From: Methylococcales bacterium
GTDB lineage: Bacteria; Pseudomonadota; Gammaproteobacteria; Methylococcales; Methylomonadaceae
Reading direction: 5' to 3'
Assembly: GCA_009692395.1 (NCBI GenBank)
Contig: SHZG01000050.1
Coordinates: 1-12,263, forward strand
DNA length: 12,263 nucleotides
Part shown: one piece after another, positions 1 to 7,500 of the stretch
Layout: every line of letters starts with the position of its first letter
How positions within the stretch are numbered: the first letter of the stretch is position 1
Translations under genes and position numbers: made by a program
Notes under the pieces: model-generated
Told to the model about the DNA's origin: nothing
The model's database searches: none
What the model saw: only the letters and a program-made list of their open reading frames with translations

Positions 1-146
1 TTCGGACATGGATCAAACGACTCAATCGCAAGACCATTTGCTTCTCAAAACTAGAGTTGATGCACGACACCGTCATCGGTTTGCTTATCAACAAGGTCGA
101 ATTCGGGCGCGATATTTATTAATAATTACAGATTTAACCCACTACC
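1..146 (+). mobile_element. IS1-family insertion sequence, right end (partial)
   Basis: This is the 3' part of an IS1-family element; its left part lies outside the window. It contains the end of the transposase reading frame, a short untranslated tail and a terminus ending in cactacc. Read inward on the minus strand the terminus starts GGTAGTGGGTTAAATCTG, and GGTRRTG is the usual outer end of IS1-family inverted repeats. The reading frame of the flanking radical SAM remnant begins directly after position 146, so I place the boundary there. A target duplication of about 8-9 bp would start at 147, but the other copy is not visible. The terminus is inferred from one end only. Confidence 0.7.
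3..122 (+). CDS. IS1-family transposase, C-terminal fragment
   Basis: The frame starting at base 3 reads 39 codons to a TAA at 120-122 and gives the typical tail of IS1 InsB-type DDE transposases: RTWIKRLNRKTICFSK, then LELMHDTVIGLLIN and a final EFG. The family consensus at this place is R(T)RIKRLxRKTICFSKS, then HDxVIGLxIN and EFG. The N-terminal part, including most of the catalytic core, lies upstream of the window, so neither activity nor a frameshift between insA and insB can be judged. The longer reading frame at 8-232 is in a different phase and is spurious. Confidence 0.85.
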   Translation, partial: RTWIKRLNRKTICFSKLELMHDTVIGLLINKVEFGRDIY

Positions 147-363
147 AAAAAATGGAGTACGTTATGCCTATATCGGCAATGCACACGATAAAGCCGCCGA
201 TAGCACTTATTGCCATTGCCTGCGTTTATTAATTGGTAGGGGTTAATATGGGAATCTGGACGATTCAAGTTATTGCCGTTTTTGCGGAGAACGCTGTGCA
301 GGTGGGTGTTTAATGCAAAAGCAGGTGATTGGGATGGTAAAACGACAAGCTATTATTGATTGA
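147..363 (+). pseudogene. AmmeMemoRadiSam-system radical SAM enzyme, decayed C-terminal remnant
   Basis: From about 151 the frame reads NGVRYAYIGNAHDKAADSTY followed by CHC. Later in the same frame comes YGNLDDSSYCRFCGERCAGG. This matches the C-terminal end of the radical SAM proteins that accompany AmmeMemo proteins, which have a Y-x-GNxHD segment followed by Cys pairs (CxxC, CRxCG). The copy is broken. A stop TAA lies at 244-246. A frame change near 304-308 puts VFNAKAGDWDG in another phase, and the frame returns at about 340 for KRQAIID and a TGA at 361-363. The first Cys pair also looks altered. The 5' part, including the CxxxCxxC cluster motif, is absent and was presumably separated by the IS1 copy. 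The family assignment rests on recalled motifs, so it is fairly but not fully certain. Confidence 0.65.
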
Positions 364-406
364 GTGTTTGGTGTTTTCTTACTGGACATATTGACCAGCC
401 ACAAAC

Positions 407-436
407 AAAAAACCCAGCAATTAAGCTGGGTTTTTT
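407..436. terminator. Bidirectional intrinsic terminator
   Basis: AAAAAACCCAGC is followed by a 6-nt loop and GCTGGGTTTTTT. The GC-rich 6-bp core is flanked by A and T runs, so it works on either strand. On the minus strand it ends the lipoprotein transcript; on the plus strand it lies behind the radical SAM remnant and was probably that gene's original terminator. Confidence 0.9.
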
Positions 437-458
437 GGTACTACTGAAAATTTTTAGC

Positions 459-572
459 TTATAAAGAAATAGAGCTAGAAACTTTTTGTTTAGAACCGTC
501 TTGATCATCCATACAACCAGTTAAACCAACGATCATTAATGCCATAGCTAAAATTGCTAAAACTTTTTTCAT
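459..572 (-). CDS. Small predicted lipoprotein (37 aa)
   Basis: The gene encodes MKKVLAILAMALMIVGLTGC followed by a short polar tail, MDDQDGSKQKVSSSISL. The N-terminus is a textbook lipoprotein signal: two lysines, a hydrophobic stretch and a lipobox LTGC with the acylated cysteine at residue 20. The mature peptide is only 18 residues, starting C-M-D-D. An aspartate at +2 would be an inner-membrane retention signal; here it is at +3, so sorting is not clear. A strong GGAGGA lies 4 nt before the ATG, a sigma70-like promoter sits about 60-85 bp upstream, and the terminator at 407-436 follows, so it looks like a self-standing gene. It resembles entericidin-like small lipoproteins only in layout. 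I do not recognise the family. Confidence 0.8.
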   Translation of the reverse strand: MKKVLAILAMALMIVGLTGCMDDQDGSKQKVSSSISL

Positions 573-630
573 AGTATCCTCCAAAAAGATTAAATTATTT
601 TTCTGTGCGCGTTACAAAAAGCGCAGATAA

Positions 631-659
631 TTTATATCATGACTGCCATATCGATGCAA
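631..659 (-). promoter_or_regulatory. Sigma70-like promoter for the small lipoprotein gene
   Basis: On the minus strand TTGCAT (659-654) is separated by exactly 17 bp from TATAAA (636-631), with TGA just before the -10 box. Transcription would start near 624, leaving a leader of about 50 nt before the GGAGGA site. The promoter lies in the gap between the lipoprotein gene and the end of the large upstream gene, so the small gene can be expressed independently. Confidence 0.6.
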
Positions 660-678
660 TAATAAAAACGATTTCACT

Positions 679-2583
679 TCATAAAATGTTAATGTTTTCA
701 GGTAAATCGAATGAAATTACATCGTTTGACCACCTGACTGTTCCAATAGTTGTCCAGTGTGAGGCAAGGTTTTTATGCAGTTGATCGTGGATCCACTCAG
801 TTGGTGCATCGATTTTTTTCATTTGTATATGAAACACCGTGTTATTGATGTCTAGCCCACTATTTCGCCCCCAAAATGCGGTAACTTTCATAATAAATTT
901 GCGTATCCGCTGATTATCAATCGTTTGTGTGACCGCAATATTAGCCCACATTGACTGTACTCGCCCCCAATTTGGCGCGAGTAATCGTCCTTGTTCATTA
1001 ACAAACGGCAGCCATTGCTCAACGCCGTCCTTATCTGTGTAGGTAATCGCTAAAATATGATCATAGCCTGCAAAATGGTCGTGTAAGTAAAGGGAGTGTG
1101 GGGTGATGCCTAAAAAAAGCTGAGAAACCATAATAAGCGCGTTGCTGGCTTGAGAAATAGGCACGCTAATAGGGCTTTTTTCAATTGCTAAATCAAGTCG
1201 GTAAAAAAGCCCATAGTGAATGGAGCTGTTCAATTGTAAAAATAGTATAGCAATCAATATCTTGCTCAGTTTTCTAGCAAATGCTTTTGGTTTGCGTGTG
1301 GCAAATTGTTCAAAAATGTGGTGGTATAACGTGTTATCTAAGAGTTTTTCTGAGATTACGCAGTCTGATGAGCAAGGTATGCGTAAGCGCGAATCAGCAA
1401 TAGCACGGTATTTTTTTACGGCGATTTGGTAAATAACAGGTAGCCGTAACACAAACCCTATGGGAGCTAAATAGCCCATTTTTAGCAGGATTTGACTATA
1501 AGTATCCACGCCTGAATAAATTTTATTATGAGCATCTAGGGCATATAAATCTGTCAATAACGTTTCATCACTAATGCCCATCAGTGCGGGATAATACATC
1601 GCGTGTTGTTGCGCATTTTTAAAGGTAACGCGGCTGAATATATCGAAGTGATTAAGCATCAATACGGTGCGATTACAAAGTGGACATTGCTGGTCATAAA
1701 AAACCGTCAGGGCAGGTTGCTTAGCAGTCATTTGTTTGCCAATGAATCGCCACCAACTAAACGGCACGAGCAACGTATAAAATATTGCCATACCCAGTCC
1801 AAAAGGATAAATATTTAAAGAAAGGGTAATGCCAAGATGTAAACTAAGACCGATTAATAAATAAATAACGCGGAACTGTCGGCGAAAAAATAGAAAAATA
1901 AAGCTAAATTGAAACACTAAAATCGTATAGCCAATGGTTTTTTCCACTAATTCTAAGTTAAGCAACCAAGACATATCCACCGCAGACACATAATAAGGTT
2001 GCGTTGAAGGTAGCCATGATCCCAGACCATTGCGCCAATGTTGAGCAAACATCTTATGAATGGATGAATCGAAGTAGAGGAAGCCTAAGCAAATGGCAAC
2101 AGGTAAGAGATAAGCGAGAGCTGATACGGTTGGTTTTGCATAGTTGTAATAAGGCGTAAAAGGCGTACTGAGTTTGCGCCTTAGATTATCAAGTGAAAAC
2201 ACACGATCTGCGGGCATAAATAACAGAAAAAAGCCCGCGCCAATCATGAAAATATCAAAACCACCATCAAAGTCACGCTGCATGGTGGTGAAATTAACGA
2301 AAACAATCCAAAAAATGTAATTGCTAGTCACCGCAAATGAATAGCGATAACCGACCACCACAAAACTGGCAATCACTGCCCAAAGACATAAAAAAAAGGG
2401 AATAGTTGGAAATTCGACATCTATGTACGGAATAGGGTCAAATATTAAGTGATTGAAATATAATAGGAATATTATTTCTTGCAGGGTGACTAATCCGTAA
2501 AAAAGACGAAATAAGCCAATGCCTGTTACGGGTACTTGTTTAGAAGTGAGTTCTGAAAGTGTCGCGAGGAGTGTTTTATACAT
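679..2583 (-). CDS. HTTM-like membrane protein fused to a DCC thiol-disulfide oxidoreductase domain
   Basis: This 634-aa protein has three parts. Residues 1-285 form a polytopic membrane region like the HTTM (horizontally transferred transmembrane, vitamin K-dependent gamma-carboxylase-like) family, with hydrophobic segments near 20-45, 60-80, 85-100, 110-123, 153-170, 215-235, 238-256 and 262-278. It includes the RDFDGGFD loop and the SSIHKMFAQHWRNG segment typical of HTTM proteins. Residues 291-410 match the DCC family: LTVFYDQQCPLC with C300 and C303 as the CxxC pair, ending in a second pair, C404 and C408. Residues 440-634 contain one or two more membrane segments and a polar C-terminal domain. 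The usual DCC motif is YDGxCxxC; here DG is DQ. The substrate is unknown; a role in thiol redox or protein modification at the membrane is inference. The start has no clear Shine-Dalgarno. Confidence 0.8.
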   Translation of the reverse strand: MYKTLLATLSELTSKQVPVTGIGLFRLFYGLVTLQEIIFLLYFNHLIFDPIPYIDVEFPTIPFFLCLWAVIASFVVVGYRYSFAVTSNYIFWIVFVNFTTMQRDFDGGFDIFMIGAGFFLLFMPADRVFSLDNLRRKLSTPFTPYYNYAKPTVSALAYLLPVAICLGFLYFDSSIHKMFAQHWRNGLGSWLPSTQPYYVSAVDMSWLLNLELVEKTIGYTILVFQFSFIFLFFRRQFRVIYLLIGLSLHLGITLSLNIYPFGLGMAIFYTLLVPFSWWRFIGKQMTAKQPALTVFYDQQCPLCNRTVLMLNHFDIFSRVTFKNAQQHAMYYPALMGISDETLLTDLYALDAHNKIYSGVDTYSQILLKMGYLAPIGFVLRLPVIYQIAVKKYRAIADSRLRIPCSSDCVISEKLLDNTLYHHIFEQFATRKPKAFARKLSKILIAILFLQLNSSIHYGLFYRLDLAIEKSPISVPISQASNALIMVSQLFLGITPHSLYLHDHFAGYDHILAITYTDKDGVEQWLPFVNEQGRLLAPNWGRVQSMWANIAVTQTIDNQRIRKFIMKVTAFWGRNSGLDINNTVFHIQMKKIDAPTEWIHDQLHKNLASHWTTIGTVRWSNDVISFDLPENINIL

Positions 2584-2644
2584 TTTGATGTTTTAAAAAC
2601 CGCAAAATGTGTGAGTATAAAGCAATTGGATGTAAAAAGTGAGG

Positions 2645-2688
2645 CAAAAAAATAAGGTCGCTACTCACTAAAGAGTGAGCACCGACCT
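2645..2688 (-). terminator. Intrinsic terminator of the 42-aa membrane protein gene
   Basis: The outer stem AGGTCG/CGACCT (2655-2660 with 2683-2688) encloses an inner stem CTCACT/AGTGAG with a 4-nt loop. On the minus strand the hairpin is followed by a seven-T run (2646-2652). It lies 30 bp past the stop of the 42-aa gene and separates it from the HTTM/DCC gene. Confidence 0.85.
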
Positions 2689-2717
2689 AATTCAGGCAAT
2701 TTAAAACTAAAGACTTA

Positions 2718-2846
2718 TTACTCGTCGTCTGGGTGTGGAGCGAAAACCCATTTTGCAAGAAAATAAATAGCAGCGACCACGACAACTGCGCCAATCATGC
2801 CTTTTGGTTCTTTTAACATTTCAGTCAAGTCTAATATAAAACCCAT
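2718..2846 (-). CDS. Single-helix membrane microprotein (42 aa)
   Basis: The predicted protein starts MGFILDLTEMLKEPKGMIGA, continues with a hydrophobic helix (about residues 17-34, VVVVAAIYFLAKWVF) and ends in an acidic tail, APHPDDE. An AGGAGA lies 6 nt before the ATG, and a strong terminator stands 30 bp after the stop. RBS, start, helix and terminator together make this a convincing gene despite its size. No cysteine and no signal cleavage site is seen, so it is probably an inner-membrane peptide. I do not recognise the family. Candidate roles such as a small subunit of a membrane complex cannot be tested from the sequence. Confidence 0.75.
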   Translation of the reverse strand: MGFILDLTEMLKEPKGMIGAVVVVAAIYFLAKWVFAPHPDDE

Positions 2847-2884
2847 GAATATCTCCTACCTAAATAATAATTTTTTTTTGAGAA

Positions 2885-2904
2885 ATTGCTAATTACATAG
2901 CAAT
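2885..2904. repeat. Perfect inverted repeat ATTGCTA-N6-TAGCAAT
   Basis: The two 7-bp arms are exact and separated by ATTACA. The site is 38 bp upstream of the 42-aa gene's start codon, where a dimeric regulator could bind. No matching regulator is visible, and no second copy was noticed in the window. Confidence 0.45.
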
Positions 2905-2931
2905 CGGAATTAGAATGATAGTTATGAGTTC

Positions 2932-2952
2932 CATAAAAAATAATTTTTTATG
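2932..2952. repeat. AT-rich 21-bp palindrome
   Basis: CATAAAAAAT and ATTTTTTATG flank a single central A. The symmetry is exact over ten base pairs on each side. It has no GC-rich core and would be a weak RNA hairpin, so a protein-binding site or a chance A/T structure are both possible. Confidence 0.4.
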
Positions 2953-3227
2953 ATCCTCTAAACGCTTCATCACAAACTGCTAACATGGATTTCCAGTATG
3001 ACATTTGCTCCGCGTTCGTATAGCCCTGCTAACTGGTCAGTGCTTCTTCTAACAAAGAAGAATTTTCATTATAAACGATACATTAGCATTATCAATGCTT
3101 TTGTTTTGAGCAGGGCAAGGTAACTCCGTCACTAATGATTTGTTTTTATAGCGCGTTGAGGAACATTAAGTTAAGGCTGTTTTATTTATTGATGGCTGTT
3201 GAACAATAAAATTGAGACTTATTATAG

Positions 3228-3256
3228 TTAAAGGTCGATAGCCAGTATGGTATAGT
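3228..3256 (+). promoter_or_regulatory. Extended -10 promoter of the two-gene hypothetical operon
   Basis: TGG directly precedes TATAGT (3251-3256), which makes an extended -10 element. A weak -35 TTAAAG lies 17 bp upstream at 3228-3233. The predicted start near 3263 leaves a leader of about 36 nt before the ATG at 3299, containing the GGGGAAG ribosome site. Confidence 0.5.
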
Positions 3257-3298
3257 TTAAACTCTGCGTTTTCAAGCAGACATATTAGGGGAAGAATA

Positions 3299-3685
3299 AT
3301 GAAAAAAATTGTTAAAATACTGTCGTTAGCAGCGACTTTCCTAGCATTTTCGGCGAATGCAGACGTTCAGTTAAAGGACAGCTCTGAGATTTTAGGTAAA
3401 TGGAATCTCTATGCTGAAGCTATTAGATTAGACGGTGAGCAAAAAGCGGTCAAAATTGAATGGGATTTTCAAGCTGACGGTATAATACAAACAAAGTCAA
3501 CTGATTCGGTAGGTCGTACTGGGGAAATGAAAATCCCCATTAAATATACAGTTGAAAATGGCGAAATTAAAAAGCAAATGACACCTGGACGAGAAAAGTA
3601 TGACTTGTGCAAAGTGCTTGAAAAAGATGATGCAAAGATGATCCTGAAATGTTCAGGTATGTTCTTTTTTCTAAAAAAATTCTAA
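3299..3685 (+). CDS. Exported protein of unknown function (128 aa)
   Basis: The protein begins with a Sec signal peptide: MKK, a hydrophobic core and an ANA cleavage motif, with cleavage expected after Ala21 before DVQLKD. The mature part is about 107 residues and predicted to be rich in beta strands. It starts with ILGKWNLY, a GxW arrangement reminiscent of lipocalin-like or other small beta-barrel proteins, followed by alternating strands. Two cysteines (C104, C118) could form a disulfide in the periplasm. The start is supported by GGGGAAG 5 nt upstream. The gene is followed after 20 bp by a membrane-protein gene with its own RBS, so the two are probably one transcript. The family is not recognised and the lipocalin resemblance is weak. 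Confidence 0.75.
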   Translation: MKKIVKILSLAATFLAFSANADVQLKDSSEILGKWNLYAEAIRLDGEQKAVKIEWDFQADGIIQTKSTDSVGRTGEMKIPIKYTVENGEIKKQMTPGREKYDLCKVLEKDDAKMILKCSGMFFFLKKF

Positions 3686-3705
3686 TAGAATAGAAGGTAT
3701 TACTT

Positions 3706-4227
3706 ATGATTGGCGCAATGGTAATGATTTTTGTAGCTCTCTGGATTTATCAGTCAGCTAAAAAAGCAAAAGTAGGCAATGTGATGATATGGGCAGGTGG
3801 TGCAGCACTTGTTTTTTTTATAACACAGTTTGTATTGATTGAAGTCAATGTAAATCTGTTTGACTTAGGCGGCACTAAAACAGAAAGTAAGGTGATGTTA
3901 AGTTCAGGCGATGAAACTTGCGTACCGACTAAAACAGTTGCAAAAGAAGGTGAAAAAGACGGTGATATGGGGCAATTTAAAAACTCAAGTTGTTCTGAAG
4001 TACACGGCGGAGACAGACAGGATGAAGAGCGTTTTACAGGCTTCGGTGGCTTACTTAAATCGCTGTATTTTGAGTTATTTCCCTCTATTCTTAGTTTTTT
4101 TGCGATTGCATTTTTACGCATTAAACTGATTACCAAAGAAGCAATTGCAGTCACGAACTTATTCAGTGGTATTAAAGATATGTTTATCAGTATCAAACAA
4201 AGCTTTAAAGCATCTGCATCTGAGTAA
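3706..4227 (+). CDS. Membrane protein of unknown function (173 aa)
   Basis: Three hydrophobic segments are visible at about residues 2-17, 26-46 and 117-138. Between the second and third lies a polar, charged stretch of about 65 residues containing two cysteines (C72, C96), GEKDGDMGQ and GDRQDEERF. This loop could face the periplasm and hold a disulfide, like the two cysteines in the exported protein upstream. The C-terminal 35 residues form a basic, probably amphipathic tail. AGAAGG sits 8 nt before the ATG, the preceding gene ends 20 bp upstream and a strong terminator follows. A joint function at the cell envelope is inference. The long open frame antisense to this gene lacks comparable signals. 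I do not recognise the family. Confidence 0.75.
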   Translation: MIGAMVMIFVALWIYQSAKKAKVGNVMIWAGGAALVFFITQFVLIEVNVNLFDLGGTKTESKVMLSSGDETCVPTKTVAKEGEKDGDMGQFKNSSCSEVHGGDRQDEERFTGFGGLLKSLYFELFPSILSFFAIAFLRIKLITKEAIAVTNLFSGIKDMFISIKQSFKASASE

Positions 4228-4237
4228 ATAACAATTC

Positions 4238-4267
4238 AAAAGCTCAAGCATCTGCTTGGGCTTTTTT
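4238..4267 (+). terminator. Intrinsic terminator after the two-gene hypothetical operon
   Basis: A 10-bp stem, AAGCTCAAGC/GCTTGGGCTT with one G-U pair, a 4-nt loop and a run of six Ts form a strong terminator 11 bp after the 173-aa gene. On the opposite strand the A-rich flank gives only a short T run, so it may also partly end the converging DUF2970 gene. Confidence 0.9.
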
Positions 4268-4273
4268 ATTGTT

Positions 4274-4459
4274 TCACGCTATAAAAGAAACAAGCAGAAT
4301 AAGACCGCCAACAAACAGCACGGTAAAAATTACCCCTGCAATCACATAAGCCAACAACGAATCTTGTTCAAATTCTTTGCGCCTGTTCTTATCACTTTGC
4401 ACGCCTATAGCAGCAGACAGAACGCTCTTTACTAATTGTATAATGTTTAGTTTTGACAC
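4274..4459 (-). CDS. DUF2970-family membrane protein
   Basis: The 61-aa protein matches the DUF2970 pattern. An N-terminal amphipathic part, LVKSVLSAAIGVQSDKNRRK (the family shows KSVLxAxxGVQSxxNRxxDF), is followed by a single C-terminal helix, about residues 36-60 (AYVIAGVIFTVLFVGGLILL). These are small inner-membrane proteins of proteobacteria with no known function. The start is GTG at 4459-4457, with only a moderate GGTGA a few bases upstream; no in-frame ATG fits better. It is transcribed away from metH, sharing an intergenic space of under 90 bp. It converges on the preceding operon and ends about 7 bp from that operon's terminator. Confidence 0.8.
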   Translation of the reverse strand: MSKLNIIQLVKSVLSAAIGVQSDKNRRKEFEQDSLLAYVIAGVIFTVLFVGGLILLVSFIA

Positions 4460-4545
4460 ACTATCACCGATAAAAAATTAAAAATAATAGTACCCGCCAA
4501 CACATTAAGCAATGATTAGTTTCACACCCACTTTTGGTAATCTCA

Positions 4546-7500
4546 ATGAACAGAACAGACTTATTTAAACAACACTTGTCCCAACGCATTTTATTTCTCG
4601 ATGGCGCGATGGGAACAATGATTCAAGGCTATAAGCTGGAAGAAAAAGATTATCGAGGTACCCGTTTTGCTCAGTGGGAAGTAGATTTAAAAGGCAATAA
4701 CGATGTATTATCGCTCACCCAGCCTGACATTATTCACGCAATACACAGCGCGTATTTTGCCGCGGGTGCCGATATTGTTGAAACCAATACGTTTAATTCG
4801 ACTACGATTTCTATGGCGGATTACGACATGGAATCTTTGGCCTACGAAATTAACGTCGCCTCAGCAAAAATAGCCAGAGCGGCCGCTGAACAATACAGCA
4901 CACCCGAAAAACCACGTTTTGTGGCAGGTGTGTTAGGGCCAACAGCGCGTACTGCCTCCATGTCACCCGATGTCAACGATCCGGGTTTTCGTAATATTTC
5001 CTTTGATGAGTTAGTCACCGCGTACACCGAAGCCACGCACGGATTAATTGAAGGTGGCGCGGATATTATTTTAATTGAAACCGTGTTTGATACGCTCAAT
5101 GCCAAAGCTGCCATTTTTGCGGTTGAACAAGTATTTGATGACATTGGCTATAAACTGCCTGTGATGATTTCAGGCACAATTACCGACGCATCAGGCAGAA
5201 CCCTATCAGGGCAAACCGTCGGTGCATTCTGGAATTCCTTAAAACACGTTAATCCTATTTCCTTTGGTTTTAACTGCGCCTTAGGCGCGACCGAGTTACG
5301 CCAATATATCGCTGAATTATCTAGCATTGCTGATACCAATGTGTCCGCACATCCCAATGCAGGTTTGCCGAATGAGTTTGGTGAATACGATGAAACGCCT
5401 GAACAAATGGCGGCAGAAATTGCTGATTGGGCAGCGAATGGTTATCTCAATATCATCGGTGGTTGTTGCGGCACATCACCTGCGACCATTAAAGCCATTG
5501 CTGATGCCGTAGAAAAATATCCACCGCGCCCTATTCCAGAGATTGAAAAAAAATGCCGACTCGCTGGTTTAGAACCAATGAGCATTGGCGCAGATTCCTT
5601 ATTCGTCAATGTCGGCGAACGTACCAATGTCACTGGTTCAGCTGCATTCAAACGCCTCATTATGAACGGTGATTTTGAAGCCGCGCTAGATGTTGCTAAA
5701 CAACAAGTCGAAAACGGCGCACAAATTATCGACATCAACATGGATGAAGGGATGTTGGAATCTAAAGAAGCGATGGTGCGCTTTTTGATGCTAATCGCTT
5801 CAGAACCTGATATTGCCAAAGTGCCGATTATGCTCGATTCCTCCAAATGGGATATTTTGGAAGCGGGCTTAAAATGTATTCAAGGAAAAGGTGTGGTCAA
5901 TTCCATTTCTTTGAAAGAAGGCGAAGAGGCGTTTATTAAACACGCCAAACTGGTACACCGTTATGGCGCGGCTGTCATCGTTATGGCATTTGATGAAGAA
6001 GGGCAAGCGGATACCAAAGCCCGCAAAATAGAAATTTGCCAACGCGCTTATAAAATTCTGGTTGAGCAAATCGGCTTCCCGCCTGAAGACATTATTTTCG
6101 ACCCCAATATTTTCGCCATTGCCACAGGTATTGATGAACACAATAACTACGGCTTAGATTTTATTGAAGCCACGCGTGAAATTAAACGCACCTTGCCATT
6201 CGCGCTGATTTCAGGCGGCGTGTCTAACGTGTCATTTTCGTTTCGCGGTAATAATCCTGTGCGTGAAGCCATTCATGCGGTGTTTTTATACCACGCGATT
6301 CAAGCGGGTATGAGCATGGGGATTGTCAACGCAGGTCAATTGGCACTTTATGAAGATGTGCCGAAAGACTTACGCGACACCATCGAAGAGGTGGTTTTAA
6401 ACCGTCATGATGGTGATGGTACAGATAGATTATTAGCCTTAGCCGAAAAATATCGAGGTGATGGCACAACGGGTGAAGTCAAAGCCGAAAATCAAGAATG
6501 GCGTTCATGGCCTGTGAATAAACGCCTAGAACACGCACTGGTTAAAGGCATTACCGATTACATCGACGAAGACACTGAACAAGCACGGTTAGAAGCTGAA
6601 CGCCCATTACACGTTATCGAAGGTGCGTTAATGGACGGTATGAACGTAGTTGGCGATTTATTTGGTGCGGGTAAAATGTTTTTGCCACAAGTGGTTAAAT
6701 CGGCGCGGGTCATGAAAAAAGCCGTCGCTTATTTAATGCCCTTTATGGATGCCGACAAAGCCGCAGGAGATCGACAAACTAACGGTAAAATTCTCATGGC
6801 AACCGTCAAAGGTGACGTGCATGACATCGGTAAGAATATCGTCGCCGTAGTATTGCAATGTAATAACTATGACGTAGTGGATTTAGGTGTCATGGTACCC
6901 GCCGAAAAAATTCTGCAAACTGCCCGCTTAGAAAAAGTGGACATTATCGGCTTGAGTGGCTTAATTACCCCCTCACTGGATGAAATGGTACACGTTGCTA
7001 AAGAAATGCAGCGACAAGGTTTTACTATTCCACTCATGATAGGCGGCGCGACCACTTCCCGCGCTCATACCGCTGTTAAAATTGAACCGCATTATTCAGG
7101 TGCGACCGTTTATGTCACCGATGCGTCACGCGGTGTCGGTGTTGCCAGTAATCTGCTCAGTGTTGAATTAAAAGACGAATTTATAAAAGGTGTCCGCGAG
7201 GAGTACGAAGAAGTTAGAGAGCGTCACAAAGGCAGAGAGGCTAAAACCAAACAACACTCACTGGAAGACGCGAGACGCAATAAATATGAATGGGCGACGC
7301 TGACCCCTGTTAAACCCTCATTTTTAGGCATTAAAGTCATTGATAATTTACCAATGGCAACCTTGGTTGACTATATTGATTGGACACCGTTTTTTCAAAC
7401 GTGGGAAATGGCAGGCAGTTATCCAAAAATTTTGGATGATAAAGTCGTTGGTGTTGAAGCGCGGACGTTATTTGCCGATGCACAAGCCATGTTGAAAAAA

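Larger units (their letters stand above)
2847..3298. other. Intergenic region between divergent genes
   Basis: This 452-bp stretch separates the 42-aa gene (minus) from the exported 128-aa protein (plus). It contains two short palindromes (2885-2904 and 2932-2952), a T9 run at 2871-2879 and the plus-strand promoter at 3228-3256. The minus strand between about 2893 and 3080 shows broken protein-like stretches in more than one phase, such as TDQLAGLYERGANVILEIHV and a terminal hydrophobic segment, FFMELITIILIPIAM. This may be a decayed gene, but I cannot assign it. No RNA gene is recognised. Confidence 0.5.

Noticed and set aside
8..232. 74-aa plus-strand open frame spanning the IS1 end and the radical SAM remnant
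   Set aside because: It is out of phase with both recognised sequences and crosses the IS1 terminus.
2893..2970. 25-aa minus-strand open frame ending in ITIILIPIAM
   Set aside because: It has no ribosome site and seems to be part of a larger broken frame, so it is not listed as a gene.
3750..4196. 148-aa minus-strand open frame antisense to the 173-aa membrane protein gene
   Set aside because: It has no ribosome site or plausible domain, whereas the plus-strand gene has an RBS, membrane segments, an operon neighbour and a terminator.
4460..4545. Riboswitch upstream of metH
   Set aside because: The gap to the divergent gene is under 90 bp and A-rich, with no cobalamin-box or SAM riboswitch-like helices.
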